Shown in pieces: positions 25,536 to 37,875 of a stretch of 64,000 nt of DNA; the first letter of the stretch is position 1, and each line of letters opens with the position of its first letter. The stretch is taken from contig NC_133958.1 in assembly GCF_031877795.1 (NCBI RefSeq), forward strand, positions 3,658,001 through 3,722,000, in the 5' to 3' direction. This DNA is from Strix aluco. Its lineage: Eukaryota; Chordata; Aves; Strigiformes; Strigidae. The notes below the pieces were generated by a model. It saw only the letters and a list, made by a program, of their open reading frames with translations, was not told where the DNA came from and did not search any database. A program made the position numbers and the translations under genes.

Positions 25536-26220
25536 TTTTAATATGGGATGGCTGCACCGGGAGAGATTTCTCCAGCCCAGGATGGGGGACTCTTGCCCTC
25601 TGCTGGCTGTTGCTCACTCTAGAAATAAACGACCAGAAAAAACTGCTTTAGGAAAAAAACCACCAGCCAGCCTCACTGTGCTGGGAAGGGTGAAGTCTGC
25701 GGTGACAGAGAATGAACGTCTGTTAACACCAGAGTAGCCCCACAAGAGCAAAAAGGGCAAGAACTGTTTCTTCCCCTCTGATGTTTCCAGATTTTGATCC
25801 GTTCAGCTGCATGAAGCAGGGCTGGCAGAGGATTTTTCAGAGCTGTGCTAATGAGTTCTCCGTCGTTCACCAGATCAGAAGGCGCTGCCCAGTCAAACTC
25901 AGCACCATCCATACGCACGCGTTTAATAAAGACCAATTGCCAGGAAACCACAAAGACAGTTGCCCAAAAGACCACAGGGCCCCTGTTGCAGCTGGGTTCC
26001 TCCCACCGCAGCCCTGGGATTCAGTCAGGGATGCTCTGAGGATTTGCTAGACCTTGTCAGGGTTAAGGGAACTGCTCTACTCAGTGATTTTTCAATGTTG
26101 GTGAAAGGCAGAGCAGTTCGGTCGCGAAGGACACGGTCTTTGTTGTTGAAATCAACACTGGACTGTGAGAAGAGAGAAAAATGGATCTGAGCTGAAAAAC
26201 TTTGAGCCCAAGGGTGGTTG

Positions 26221-26236
26221 TTTTTTTTTTTTTTTT
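26221..26236. repeat. Poly-T tract
   Basis: Sixteen consecutive T residues follow 'agggtggttg'. The tract could be a homopolymer expansion or the tail of an unrecognised retroposed fragment. I see no target-site duplication that would prove the latter. Confidence 0.85.
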
Positions 26237-26350
26237 CTTCTGAGAATCTGATTTATTGCTCTGGCATAAGAATAAACCTAAGCATATTTATTTAGTTTAA
26301 TAATACAGTTTCATCGGGAGAACTCCAAGTTGCTTACAAAGGTGGTCAGA

Positions 26351-26396
26351 ATTGTATTTCTGTTTTAGAGAAGGTAAACTGAGGCACAAAGCCAGC
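26351..26396 (-). repeat. MIR-type SINE core relic
   Basis: The stretch contains 'ctgttttagagaaggtaaac' followed by 'tgaggcacaaagcc', which match the reverse complement of the MIR core ('attttacagatgaggaaact', 'gaggcacagag'). Only about 45 bases are recognisable. Confidence 0.5.
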
Positions 26397-28924
26397 CCCA
26401 AAAGAAGAAACAGACATAATCATGGCACCAATTTCAAGCATCTTCAGTGCAAGGAATCCCCAACTGAGTTGTTATATGAGTAGAGACCCTTACTACTCAG
26501 TACAGGGAAAGAAGCACTCTTGGCTTGGTGCAGCTCGTCCTAGGAGAGGAGACTTTTCCCCTTGCCCAGTCTGGGGGGGAACAGGCTTTCAGTGATGATT
26601 GAACATGCAGAATCACAAAGTGGCACGAGGGTTGTATTTGAGCTCTAAGTACCACCTTTGGGGCTGTTTTCCTTACTCTTTCTGTCGAGGCAAGAAGATG
26701 CTGGTTAAGTTGTTTGTACAATGCTGTGAATGACAAAATGTATTCTTTCCACTCCTACAAACTGAACCTGAAGTGGTCCAATGGGCAGTTTACAATCAGT
26801 GCATGTAAAGCAACGCACAAGAGAGGAATGGGCCAAAGCCAGATGTATGGCTGCAATGTGGGACAACCCAAAAAGCATCTCCTGCAAGAACTTCCACAAG
26901 ATCTTCCATGGCACATTGTTTCCCCTCCTGATTTTGTAGCCACAGCCTGGTGTGTTCTTAAAGCACCTACACTGATGCTAATAATAGCTCACCTCCCATC
27001 TGGATCCAGTCCTCAGGAAGGCACAATGTTCCCTCTGTATCAACTACTGCTTCATCTTCCGATCCGTGGGGCTGCCAGGATGTGAGGAGTGTGTACTCCC
27101 TTGCCTGGGTGAGTCATTGCTGTCCACTATAGCAGGTAATGTTCCGGGCACTAATGTGGAGATGAGTGAAATCTGGAGGAGGGAAAGGGATGATTTTAGC
27201 AGGGAAAGATCCATAATTATTCATAGGGATGTCTCTCTCTCTCTGTCTGCACTGTCTAACTGAAAAAACAAACTGTTCAGAATTATTTTGAGCTGATTTG
27301 TTCTAGCTGAAGTTCCCAGCACAATTGTTTAGCCAGAACTGGAGGGAGGGAGGAGATGCTATAAGGTAGAATCTGATCTCAGTTACCAGCCTATGAAGTT
27401 TGTTCTAACTCTTTCCATGCTGAGGATGATTTGGACCTTATAACCTCAGATCCAAACCCGGAGCGGATATGCAGGACCATTGTGAAAACAGTAGGAGTCG
27501 CAACAATAAAGCTGTGATCAGCATCTGACTCAAGAGTAGCTCAGCTAGAAGAAAATAGATTTACACATATTCAATAGATCTGAATATCTGCCCTTTGGGC
27601 CAAAGCTTGTTACAACACAAAACCTTTCACAGCTAAGCAGCTGGTCAAAAGCGTAGATCACACAGCCTGTGTTGGTACAATCTAGTGATGGGAAGCAAGT
27701 GTCTTAATGACATCCCAGGGACTGGAGAATCCAATACCAGTAACTGTCACCATTACTGTATTCATGTTTTAAAAGCACAGGTGAGCCTGCTTTGGGTTTG
27801 CAAGGGTGCTTCCTGAAACTGTGTCTAGCACGTTGGGGAACACTGAAGTGACACGTCATGTCTTGCAAACATAAGAATCCATCTAGAGTCCAACCTGTGC
27901 TTTCTCTGAAGACGGCTGATGGAGGTGGGTTCGGCTTCTCCTGTAAGGGTCAGTTGCCCCAAGGCTGAACCCTGAGCACAGGCTCAGCGTTACCGAGCCC
28001 CCAGTGTCAGAGCGCTGCACTGGCAAGGGCAGGTCAGAATAAAGTTTATGCTTATAATTAGTTTTACAGGACAGTTTCCTGCGCAGCTGCTGGTAAAGTC
28101 CCAGTATGCAGCCTTGGCAGGGTGTCTCCTAGGAAATGCTGATGCTCTGTCATCTATACCTACTACCTTCATTGGATGGTAAAGAGTAAAGATGGCAAAG
28201 ACTCAGTATTTCTGCCATATCATTCACGCTAACCTGAATTACCCACTGGGAGCCACAACTGCCCTGGAGAGGCGAGGGCACGGCATATCCCATTATCTGC
28301 AAATTAATAGGGTTGGACCTTTAAATTATGTGTTGATCCAGGTGTCTCTGAGCTCAGACCCTGCTCCAGACCTCTGCCCAAGCAATAAAACGACAAGGAA
28401 GCTAGCGAGGCAGTCCTCCAGGGCCAGCACTCCCCAGCCCAGGAGGCTGGGCACTGCCAGAGGATGGTAAGGACAGCACAACGCTACAGCATATGCTGCT
28501 TTCAAACACGGGGAATCAACTTGTGCTGAGACCAGGCAGATAATTCAATATTTACACAGGATTTCAACAGTAAAAGAATGTTGTTATGCCTTAAAAGCTT
28601 TTGGAGGATGAGATCCAAGATGGCACAGCAGGGCCATGGAACAGCTCCAAATTCTATTTCTTTGTGGTGAATTTGTCAAAATGAGGTGTTGACTCTGTAA
28701 ATCGCTCAGCGAGCAGATGTTGCCCCATTCACAACGCCAAAGCTCCCAGTAGCCCTTCAACCTCAGGCTGCCGAGTGTGCCTTTGACCTTGTGGCTCAGT
28801 GAGGCTCCGGGAGCCAAGACTGAGGAGCCAGGGTTAGGCTGAGGAGTCAGCTTTAAATGTTGTGGCAGCCACTTTACCTGTGCTCTGCTGCCCAGCGCTA
28901 GGATGGCATCAGCAGATTGACTCA

Positions 28925-29035
28925 TCTCCTGGTTCTGCCACAGGATTCCTGCATAACCTGGGATGACTCACTTCATCTCTCTGGGCCTCTGTTCTCCAGC
29001 TTTAAAATGGAGAGTGTCATAGGCAATAACACACC
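28925..29035 (+). repeat. MIR-type SINE relic
   Basis: Consensus order is preserved on the + strand: 'ctggttctgccac', 'aacctgggatgactcacttc', 'tctctgggcctctgttctcc', 'agctttaaaatggagagtg'. This matches the tRNA-derived MIR/CORE-SINE layout (gctctgccac, gaccttgggcaagtcactt, tctctgtgcctcagtttcc, tctgtaaaatggggata). It is the best-preserved + strand copy in the window. Confidence 0.6.
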
Positions 29036-31114
29036 TCCTTTATCTGTCTTTCAAATTAATGCTCTGCACAGTCATGTTTGCCTCAGAAAATGCAGAGCCC
29101 CAATTTTGGCTGGATGCTCCTCCACTACCACTGTGTCATAGTCATAATAGCATGAATTTATAATAAGCAAGTTGTGGTTCTTTTCCTACACATACCGCCG
29201 GAGATCCTTTCTTTATTCCAATTTTTGAAGCCAGAGGCAGTTACACAAAATCTGCGTTAGAAGATGATGTATAACAGACCTTTGAAATCTGCCATTAAGC
29301 TGCTATTGCTCTTGCAGCTTAAAGAGACTTAAAGAGACAAAAACTACTTTAAGGGTTCTAATCAGCAGCCAAAACCATGGGAAGCAACACAGCGGCGAAG
29401 GAAATCCCCTCTCTTTACCTGGCTCTGCAAGGGAGAGGATTGGTGATGTATGGGGCAAGGCACTCTGCCTTGGTGTTTGTCATTCCTATGGGTACTCCAA
29501 GTGCAAGGTCCTCATGGCAGGGGCTGTTTCCTTATCTAGACTTCATGCTGGGCAAACGGGACAGTGGCTCTCATCCGAAATTGCTGTCATCAGAGTAACT
29601 AAGCCCAGCACCCTCCCTCTCTCTGAGGAGCTGAACAGGTACACTGCAGCCTCCCTCTTCTCCATGCTGCTTGGCTCATCAGCTGTGTTTGTCCCCTGGC
29701 TTTTCTTTCCCCATCCCTCTCCACTTGAATTTTAATCAGAAGCAGCAGCTGAACAGAAGGTGCCATTTCCATAGTTACGGAAGAGGCATCGACAGCGAGA
29801 GGTGATGGAGAGGCTTTTACCCAGATGCAGTCATCATTAACATTCACCATAATAACCTCGCCTGCAAGCACAGCCCTACTATGGCAATAAGACGCTTGGG
29901 CTGTAAATCCTTGGCCAGGCTCGTCTTTCATCACAGAGAACAATACCTTTTGGGGTCACATTTCTAATCTGCTAATTAATCATTTTTAGATGTGGCACTG
30001 TTTACATATAAGCAGAGACCACTTTGAACCACGTATGGCTACGCCAGTGGTTACCTTGGCTTAGGCACGGTGGACAATAATTGCCCTTTCTGAGGTGTTA
30101 TGCATACACACATGCACACAGAGGTATGTGGCATCTACTATCTGTGTCCTGCTCCTCCCATCAGACTGGTTTATGCCTCCTGAAACAACACTGTTTAACA
30201 AAGACAGTCTGTCTGGATTTCTGGCTGTCCCACTGAGTTATTTTGGGATGCTGGGTAGGACCTTTCCCCTCCATTGGCACTGTTTAGCTTGTGTTTTTCT
30301 TGTCTTAAACCTGTCTGTCCTTCTCAAAAGCCTAAACCAGAAATATTCCCTCCCTCCAGGATCTACACAAAATCAATACATTGTTCAGTGGTAAAAAAAC
30401 CCCCTTGCCATGCCATGGGTTTCCTCCATGGAGCATGACTCAGTCCCACTATGGTTCGAGTTTCATTTCAGGTACAAACCCTCGTCAGTGGGTGAACCAA
30501 GAGGCTGTGTAGGGTGGGTGGCATTTTGAGGGGACACACTACAAGGGGACCACCTCTGGCATTGGGTTGGGAGTCTCTCTGCAGCACTGGTTTGGGCCTG
30601 TTACAGTGGAAATCTCCCCTGCAGAGCTCCAACCTTGTCCATGTAGAGATTTCTACCCAAGCTTCCCACACAGCAGCGCAGGGTGAGGAACTGGATGAAT
30701 GAAATTGAATTTGAACGTGAGGGAGGGAATGCGGGTAGGAGAAAATAACCCTTTGAGTAATTTATGAGGCATGTTTATAGCTGTTATTTATAGACCTCTA
30801 TGGGGGATTCACATTGTTCTCTACCATCTGACATTATTTGGCAGTTTAGTGGTGCCTGCAAAAAAAAATACCCCAAACCCAAAAAAACCCCTCCTCCAAT
30901 ACCACATTTTTGATTAATAATCGTGAAAGCTCAGGGTGTCGGCAAGCCCTCAGAAAGACTGTCCCTGCTCTCCTCTAATAACTTATGGCTTAAAGGTACA
31001 AGGGCTTGATTAAAACTCTCATCACAGTAAATCAATGGTAGCTCAGGGAAAAGAGGTCCTTTCCCTCCCCCTTTTCAGATAAAGTTTACTCGCTTGTGCT
31101 TTTCTGGCATTTGA

Positions 31115-31132
31115 TTTTGCATGCATGCAAAA
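31115..31132. repeat. Perfect 18-bp palindrome
   Basis: TTTTGCATGCATGCAAAA equals its own reverse complement over 18 bases. Each half contains TTTTGCAT, one base from the POU octamer ATTTGCAT. A second, 12-bp perfect palindrome (AAAGCATGCTTT) lies at 31198-31209. Whether either binds a protein is unknown. Confidence 0.9.
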
Positions 31133-31197
31133 ATACTAAATCAATGCCATCAGTAAAGTGCTCACTGGGGGTGCTTAGTCCTGTCCATGTCAAGCTG

Positions 31198-31209
31198 AAA
31201 GCATGCTTT
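31198..31209. repeat. Perfect 12-bp palindrome
   Basis: AAAGCATGCTTT is self-complementary and lies 65 bases after the 18-bp palindrome at 31115-31132. Both share the GCATGC centre. Confidence 0.85.
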
Positions 31210-33823
31210 TTTATGCATGTCCCTTCAACATTATTTTTGGAGAGATTAATGAATTCAGGTGCAGTGAAAAGAAGTCTACTGCAAACAAACAAATTCCTCC
31301 TTAGCATATTGGAAGGATAAAGAATGTCATCTGCATGAATACAACCTCAGTGATACCACGAACGAGGCAAAGCAATTGCACCATTGCTGTGGCTGTTTGG
31401 GGCAGTGGATGTCTCGAATGACCTTGCCTGTTGGGAGCTGTTAATCCAAGCATTTACCTCAGCTGAGGCAGGAGACACATCTGGAGATGAGCAGAAGAAA
31501 CCTTCCAGCCCCAGTTATGTCTCTACATGGGCACAATATGTGGATCTAATTATAGGAGTGAGGTTCGCAGGAGGCTGGAAAATTAATGCTGATTCCTCCG
31601 AGCCTCCATGCTAGCAGAGTCAGGAAGGGCTCACTTCCGTGCCTACCCTGATATCCTATGAGAGGGAGAGGTTTTTTGCTGTATTTCTTAAAATATAAAA
31701 TCTCAGGAGACTTCAAACTGACAGCTAAGCCCCGGTCACCATGGACCCCCCTTAGCCTTGGTAGGGTCTCCCCTGCCCTCAGCAGTGCGGCTGCTGCAAG
31801 TTTGTTAAAGGGAAGGACAAAGTACAGCTGGCTTAAAGCAAAAATGTGGGATGGTAGCTCATTACAGAATTAGCCCAGAGCCTGGAAAAGCCTGGTCTTA
31901 TCACCAGACAAGCTTTAGAGAGGGTAGGAGAGCAAAGGGGAGCAAACCACAGGGTCTTCTGTAGAGCTTTGCTCAATCCACAGATAATTTGGATCTCAGC
32001 CTTGAAATGTCCAGCTGGGCTGAGTCCTCTAGGACTTTCCTTGCTGGGACTTTTTACGCTTCTCTCTGACCAAGAGGTAATATGAAAGGCCCAGAAAGGA
32101 AGGCCACATTAAATCTCATGGCGTGCCTGCTCTTTGAAGTATCACACAAAGCAAGCCATCCCTGGGAATTGTCTAGCATTTGGAGCCAGAAGCCTGAGTG
32201 TAGTTGATGAGCTGTGACATTTGAATGTCATCTAGTCCCAGTCCAACCCCCACTTGCTGTTTAACTTGGCAACTGGCTTCCCCTCCCTGTCCCAGAAATG
32301 CAATGCTCCACCAAGGTGACATCCACCTCCAAACCTCCCTGCCTCTCCCATGCTACCTTTGTCTTTGTCCTAGAGGAGGAAAAAGCTACAAGGAGATGCA
32401 TAAATAAAACAGGATATTTTCCTGTTTAATTGATGCCATTAAGGGAGAGAGACAGCAGTTTTCACCATGTTTTGACTGTCCTGTAACAAAAATCTTGCAA
32501 GAATCTATAGAAAAAGCCTCTGGGGTGACTCTGATGGGACTCTTAGAAAATCACTGGTAAAACTATAGCTTTGCTGCAGAATTCTGTGTGTGAAATAAAA
32601 AAATGCAAACAGATGATTCCCCATTACACTTACAGGCAATTTTGTCTGAAAAAAAAGATATTATTTCAGTTGTGTATGAACCAGCATCTATCTAATCTAG
32701 GACAAAGTAAAATATGGCAGGTTCTGGTGCTGAAAAGCATCATAGATATACAAATGCCAAGGCCTGTGCACTCAGTATTTAGCAGGTCCATATCTGTTTC
32801 TGGAGGAAGCAATGTGAATAGGAAGGAGAAATAACCTCAAGAAAACTAATAGAAATGCAGCTTAAACACGTGTATCTGGTGCCCTCCTGTGGAAACGAGC
32901 CACTTCGGAAGAAAGGAGCAAATCCTCGGTGGTTTTGATGAGCAAAAAAGTGTCTGGGATAGGGATTACTTTTTGGATTTAGAATAGGACTAAGAGTGAT
33001 AGAAACTAGAGCTCAGTTAGCAATTTAACTCATCATTTTCCAAAAACTGCTGCGTGATTTTCTGGACTAACAACTGAGTTAGTTTTACATACTGTTTGAG
33101 TAGCTGTAGTAATCACACCCCATTGCTGTTACTACCTAACCATTAGTAAACAACAGTTTGCATTGGAATGCTGTACTCTGCTTGCTCCTGTTTTAGGGAC
33201 TAGCAGAGGACAAGATGCGGCTGTTGCACAAATGAAACTGAAATTTGTGTGCGAGCTTAAGTAAAGTTTCCTAACACTTGTCTCTGAAATCTGAATGAAA
33301 CAAAGCAGAAAAAAGGGTAGCAATCGTTATGTTTTGGAATTGAAATTCAGAAAGCAGATCAAGCTTTCACTGGACAAACTAAGTAACACTGATTCGTGAT
33401 CTACTTTATTCTTACATTTGCACTACTTTATATCTTATGAATGTTTTGTATGACAGACATTAAATATAAATGCCCTCAACTGCTGTACAGGGTCTGGCTT
33501 GTGCACCGAAGCGTGAATTTCTTGTCATCCTCTACGTTCCAATCCTAACAATTCAACACTACTGGTTAAATGTGATGTCTCATACTCACAGTTCACATGG
33601 GGAAAAGGAGCGATTTAAATTTTTTTTGACCAATAAGCGTTACTGCTTTTTAAACTGCACTTATAGGGAACGAATATTGGCCTTATTTGCAACTTCAAAA
33701 AAGGAACTGCTGTGAAAAGAGGCTCTTCATTTTCTACATGTGCTTCCATATACCAGCAACAGGAATCCACAGCCATAGCCAAAACCTGAAGAATGCAGGC
33801 TCGTCAGGTCAGCTCCTCCCACA

Positions 33824-33876
33824 GTTTTAGATGGTGTGGTGTTTTAGATGGTGTTTTAGATGGTGTTTTAGATGGT
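33824..33876. repeat. 12-bp minisatellite, four copies
   Basis: The unit GTTTTAGATGGT occurs at 33824-33835, then after a 5-base GTGGT insert at 33841-33852, 33853-33864 and 33865-33876. The last three copies are identical and contiguous. Because 12 is divisible by three, the reverse-strand frame reads as a Pro/Ser/Lys/Thr repeat within an 84-codon open frame (33804-34058) that I do not consider a gene. Confidence 0.9.
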
Positions 33877-36800
33877 GCTACGAATCCTCTGCAGTAACCC
33901 AGTCTGATCACTTCGGACTGGCCGGACCGTAGCTCAGCTGAACAGCAAAGGGTCAGCGAGGGGAAGGCATCGCAGCCTTCCCCAGCACACAGTAGCTGGC
34001 TGAGCTGGTAAATATTCAGGGGGATGCTGGCTGCAGATGTATCGCTCTCCTGACACAAGGGGACATGCTGCCCCTCTGCAGCAGGACGTGGTGGGATGGG
34101 GGGTGGAAGTTGGCCAGAGCCACGCGTTCAGCTCGGCTGCTTGAGCCACCCCGGAGAAGAGTCCCCCATCGGCCTTAGAGGGATCTCTGCTCTACTGTGG
34201 GAAGGCGTAACAAGAAGTACTGGTGAGAAAGGAAAGACAGGCCAATTCAAATCAGAAGCAGGGGAAAAGAATTAACCATGAAGATGATTAATCAATGGAA
34301 TAAATAACCAAGGGATTTTCTGCCATTTGAGGCTTCGCAAGTCAGCACTGAAAGACTCGCTATAAGGTGTCTGCCAAGCTTTATTGGTTAATGGTCAAAA
34401 AAAATGCTTGTGGAAAGAACACCACACTCAAGCACACGGTGGTAAACCCACAGTCAGGGTGCCAAGGCTGTTAAGTCAATCACAACTGACCGGAGTTAGC
34501 AAAGGGCAACTTCTCTGGCCTGTGTTATATGGGAGAAAAAATAGATAATCGCCTCTAATTGTACAGCAGTCAGTTGGCAAAGTTTGCAGTTTTACAAGAA
34601 GAAAGAGGAATAGGAGGAGCAATAGCAAAGAGGGAAATGATTCTCCTGCAGATATTAGGCAGCAGCTAGCTCTTGGAAAGACACGGTGGCACAGTTTGGT
34701 GCTGACCAGACTTAGCTTTGATTATTTTCAAGAAATAAAATGATTTGGTTTTCTGAGTGGTGTTGGGTTTTTTTTAAGGGAAAACTTTTCCTGCTACTGG
34801 TAAGAACAACACAGAGCAAAAAATCTGCATATTTTCCATGTTAGAGAGGAAGAATCTTTAGAGGTTTCTTCTGTATTTCTATTTTTCACTGTTTTCTCAA
34901 TGAGAAATGAGTGGAACAACTAATACGATAAACCAAACAACTGTTCATTCTTTCCCTCTTTTCCCCCCTCCACCAGTAGCTACTTATGCAGAGAACGGCT
35001 GCACAAAGCCAAAAGCCAAAAACTTTAACCACAGAAGAGGGGCAGGAAATGGCAGAGAAGAAACAGAAGCATTTCAGAGGATGGAAAACCCTGCCATTTC
35101 TTCAAATCTACCTTACCTCTGCTCTTGGACATCATACTTTTGTGGAAAAAAAAGCCAAAATCTGTTTAAAAAATAATGTTTGGGTTTTTTTACCTGTAAC
35201 CAAATTGGAAGCTAAAGTTTATGGCTTGCTCTCTATTTTATTACAGGAGGGTGCCTTGTTAGGCTTAAACTGTAACAGAATGCACTTAGATGATTTATAT
35301 CTTTTTAACATTGAAATACTATCCAATATATTAATATAATAGAAAGGATATGTGTGTGTGTCATCTCTCTCTGTCACAGTAATCATAAGCCCTGTGCATG
35401 TTCTACATTTATTACATCCTACATCATTCTTAAGATGATCCATGTGCCTCAAGGGAGTTTGTCATGTTGTAGGTCCTGCTGCCACCTAATGGGAGTGAGC
35501 CCAACCTTCACCTTTTGTGCTAAAAAAGGGGAGAAAACCGGTTCTGAAGCTTCTATCTGTGCAGAACAAGCAGCTAGCAGTACTAAATGCTTTAATTTTT
35601 AGAGTCATAAAAATCTTGGGAAATTTAAGTTAACTAAACTTAGTATTAATTAATAGGATTCTTGCCCTGCACAAGCTATCTAGAGTCATATATAGTACCT
35701 TAGTTAGGGGCTTGATACCATGTTCCCAGCCCATGTGAAGGTGCCAGTCATGGTAGCCCACACTAAGGGTTACCCAACAGTGGGTTTTTTTGAAGTGCAA
35801 AGCAACAAGGTCCATATTGCCAAGGAGCCTTGGGGGCCTATGCACTCAGACACCCTCAAATTACTGTGGTAGAAGGTATTAAGCTGCAGAAACACTGGTT
35901 TTAGCTTGCAGAAAAATAGTGCAAATTAACCTTGTTTGCTGCAAAACCGGTTGGGTTGAGCAGAGGCACGTATATATGCTTTTATATAGATGTATAATAT
36001 AAATATAGATATGAATGAGCCCTAGGTCAGAGAAGCCTCGGCTTTGAAAATGCTGCGTTAGGTCTCGGCGTACGCTGAAGCAGGACAGCTGAGATGCAGG
36101 GACCAGTGACAACTATTGCTCCCAGCACCCTGCCACTAAGGAATAAATCAGGCCCTGTTGTCCTCTGCTCTGATAACCCACCGCCCCTCTCGAGCCGACA
36201 GCTAGTGTTCCAGGCCACTGAGTCAAATTCATCGTCTACTTTTTTTCTCCTCTGAGCCACTAATTCTGTCTCGATGTTAACATCAGATTAGATCTGTATT
36301 GTCTTACAAGCGTGGCTGCAGAGCAGTCAGCGGGAGGCCTGCAGAGAACCAAATCAGCCATGAGCTGGGCCTCCCCGCTGCCAGCATGAGGAACTACCCG
36401 GATTAAGGGGTTGACAAAACACGGCTGTTCTTGTGCTCTTCTGTAGCAGCAAGTCCTGCCCCACTGACCTGACCATGTTCCTGAGATGTCTCCCTGGCTT
36501 GGTTCCTCAGTACACGTTAGATTTAGATCTGGCTGTTGATGACTTCTTCCTGACCTTAACTTCTATAGGCTTCAGCTGGTATTTTTTGGCCTGTTGAACA
36601 TAGACCAGGTTCACTGAGTCCCTGGAATTGATTTCCTGGGGAAGAGGTTTCTTTCTTTCCAATGTAGGTGCTGGAAGAAGAAATAACGATAGAATAAAAA
36701 CAAATGGAGGCTCTGCAGATGTATGTTAACTAAATACCAGTGTTTTAGGCTAAATGTATCTTTCACTGGGATATTATTGTTGGGACAAGCTAATAAGTCT

Positions 36801-37869
36801 TACACACAGCTACCCACCAACCCTATTCTAGGGGATTTGATTGCATACATGCTAATATCTAATCTAGCTGCCAGTAGCCAAATAACTGCCTGTCATTTGT
36901 GACAGAGCCAGGATCCCCACGTTAACCAGAACTCTTTTTATTAGTTTATCAGACCATTTATTAATTTATTAGATCATTGCCCCTTCTCAACAGATAAAAA
37001 GGAAACCCTCTTAAGACTTCCCACTGGATAGGGGTGCCAGGTTTAAAGCTGCGTGGAGAAAGCTAATTGCATTTCACCGAGCGCTTAAACGTTTGGTTTT
37101 GTTCAGATGAGGAACAAGAGCTAAACATCACTGCAAAGTCAGTTGCAAACTCCAGCTGTGCTCGGATTTGGGGGAAGACCACTGAGAGGGTCGGTGTGGT
37201 GGATGCAGGGATGCAGCAACCAACGATCCGAGCGGCTGACAGCGACAGTGGCTCCTTGAGCCCTTCCCACGATCTGGTGCGATCTCTCTCACAGCATCCT
37301 TGCAGCACAGTAAAACCCAACCACCACCACCAAAAGTTTCACTGGCGTTTTTCCAGCCAGCTCTAACACTCCCCATTCAGTTATCTGTGTGTGGCTTCTA
37401 TTTACGGCTGTACTTTCTCTCCCCTCCTCCATCGCTGTTAGGAGGGTCCAAGTAGAAACACATTGGAGGGCTGAGGGCTATGCCAATAGTTTTAGCTTCT
37501 TTTGCTCGCATTTCATCAGCGATCTCTGCAATGCGGAGCCAGGATTTTTCAAGCAAATGCCTCTGCTTTGCCAAATACTGTTTTAAATAGACAACTGCCC
37601 TGAGGCTTGCTTTTCTCTAAAGAAAATTATACTGTAGACCACTGATTCCTCTTTCCCATCACCATCCTCCAAGGAACCACAGGACCTTATTTCAGCTCTG
37701 CCACTGTACCTCTCACTCCTACGCAGGACTACCACCAGCCTACATGAGCACCAACTTCAGGGCTCAGTCTGTTTTTATCTGTTGAAGGCATCAGCCAAGG
37801 TACGCGGTTACCCAGAACACGTATCGCCTTGAGACACAGATGCACCTAGTGAAACAACAACATTTTGTC

Positions 37870-37875
37870 TTTATT
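37870..37875 (-). promoter_or_regulatory. DPYSL2: Candidate distal polyadenylation signal of DPYSL2
   Basis: Read on the minus strand, AATAAA is followed by 'gacaaaatgttgttgtttca'. That places a GU-rich element about 10-20 bases downstream, the expected arrangement for cleavage near 37850. There is no transcript evidence, so this is inference from motif order. Confidence 0.5.

Larger units (their letters stand above)
8626..37849. other. Gene-free intergenic interval between ADRA1A and DPYSL2
   Basis: About 29 kb separate the inferred 3' ends of the two convergent genes. I found no exon with recognisable protein similarity, no tRNA or rRNA, and no intact transposon. Open frames up to about 120 codons occur on both strands at chance-like density and lack convincing splice or start context. 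The interval contains simple repeats, short palindromes, old SINE relics, a dispersed degenerate repeat, and AT-rich stretches that could be distal regulatory elements. The notable ones are listed as separate features or findings. Confidence 0.7.

Noticed and set aside
26221..26236. Poly-T tract as the reverse-strand tail of a processed pseudogene
   Set aside because: I saw no recognisable coding remnant next to it and no flanking target-site duplication.
33804..34058. 84-codon minus-strand frame with a repeated Pro/Ser/Lys/Thr unit
   Set aside because: The repetition comes from the 12-bp minisatellite staying in frame. There is no similarity and no gene context.
8626..37849. Intact CR1 LINE, retroviral or DNA-transposon copies
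   Set aside because: No typical CR1 3' end (tandem 'attctatg' type repeats), LTR pair, polymerase motif or terminal inverted repeats were seen. Only degenerate relics are present.
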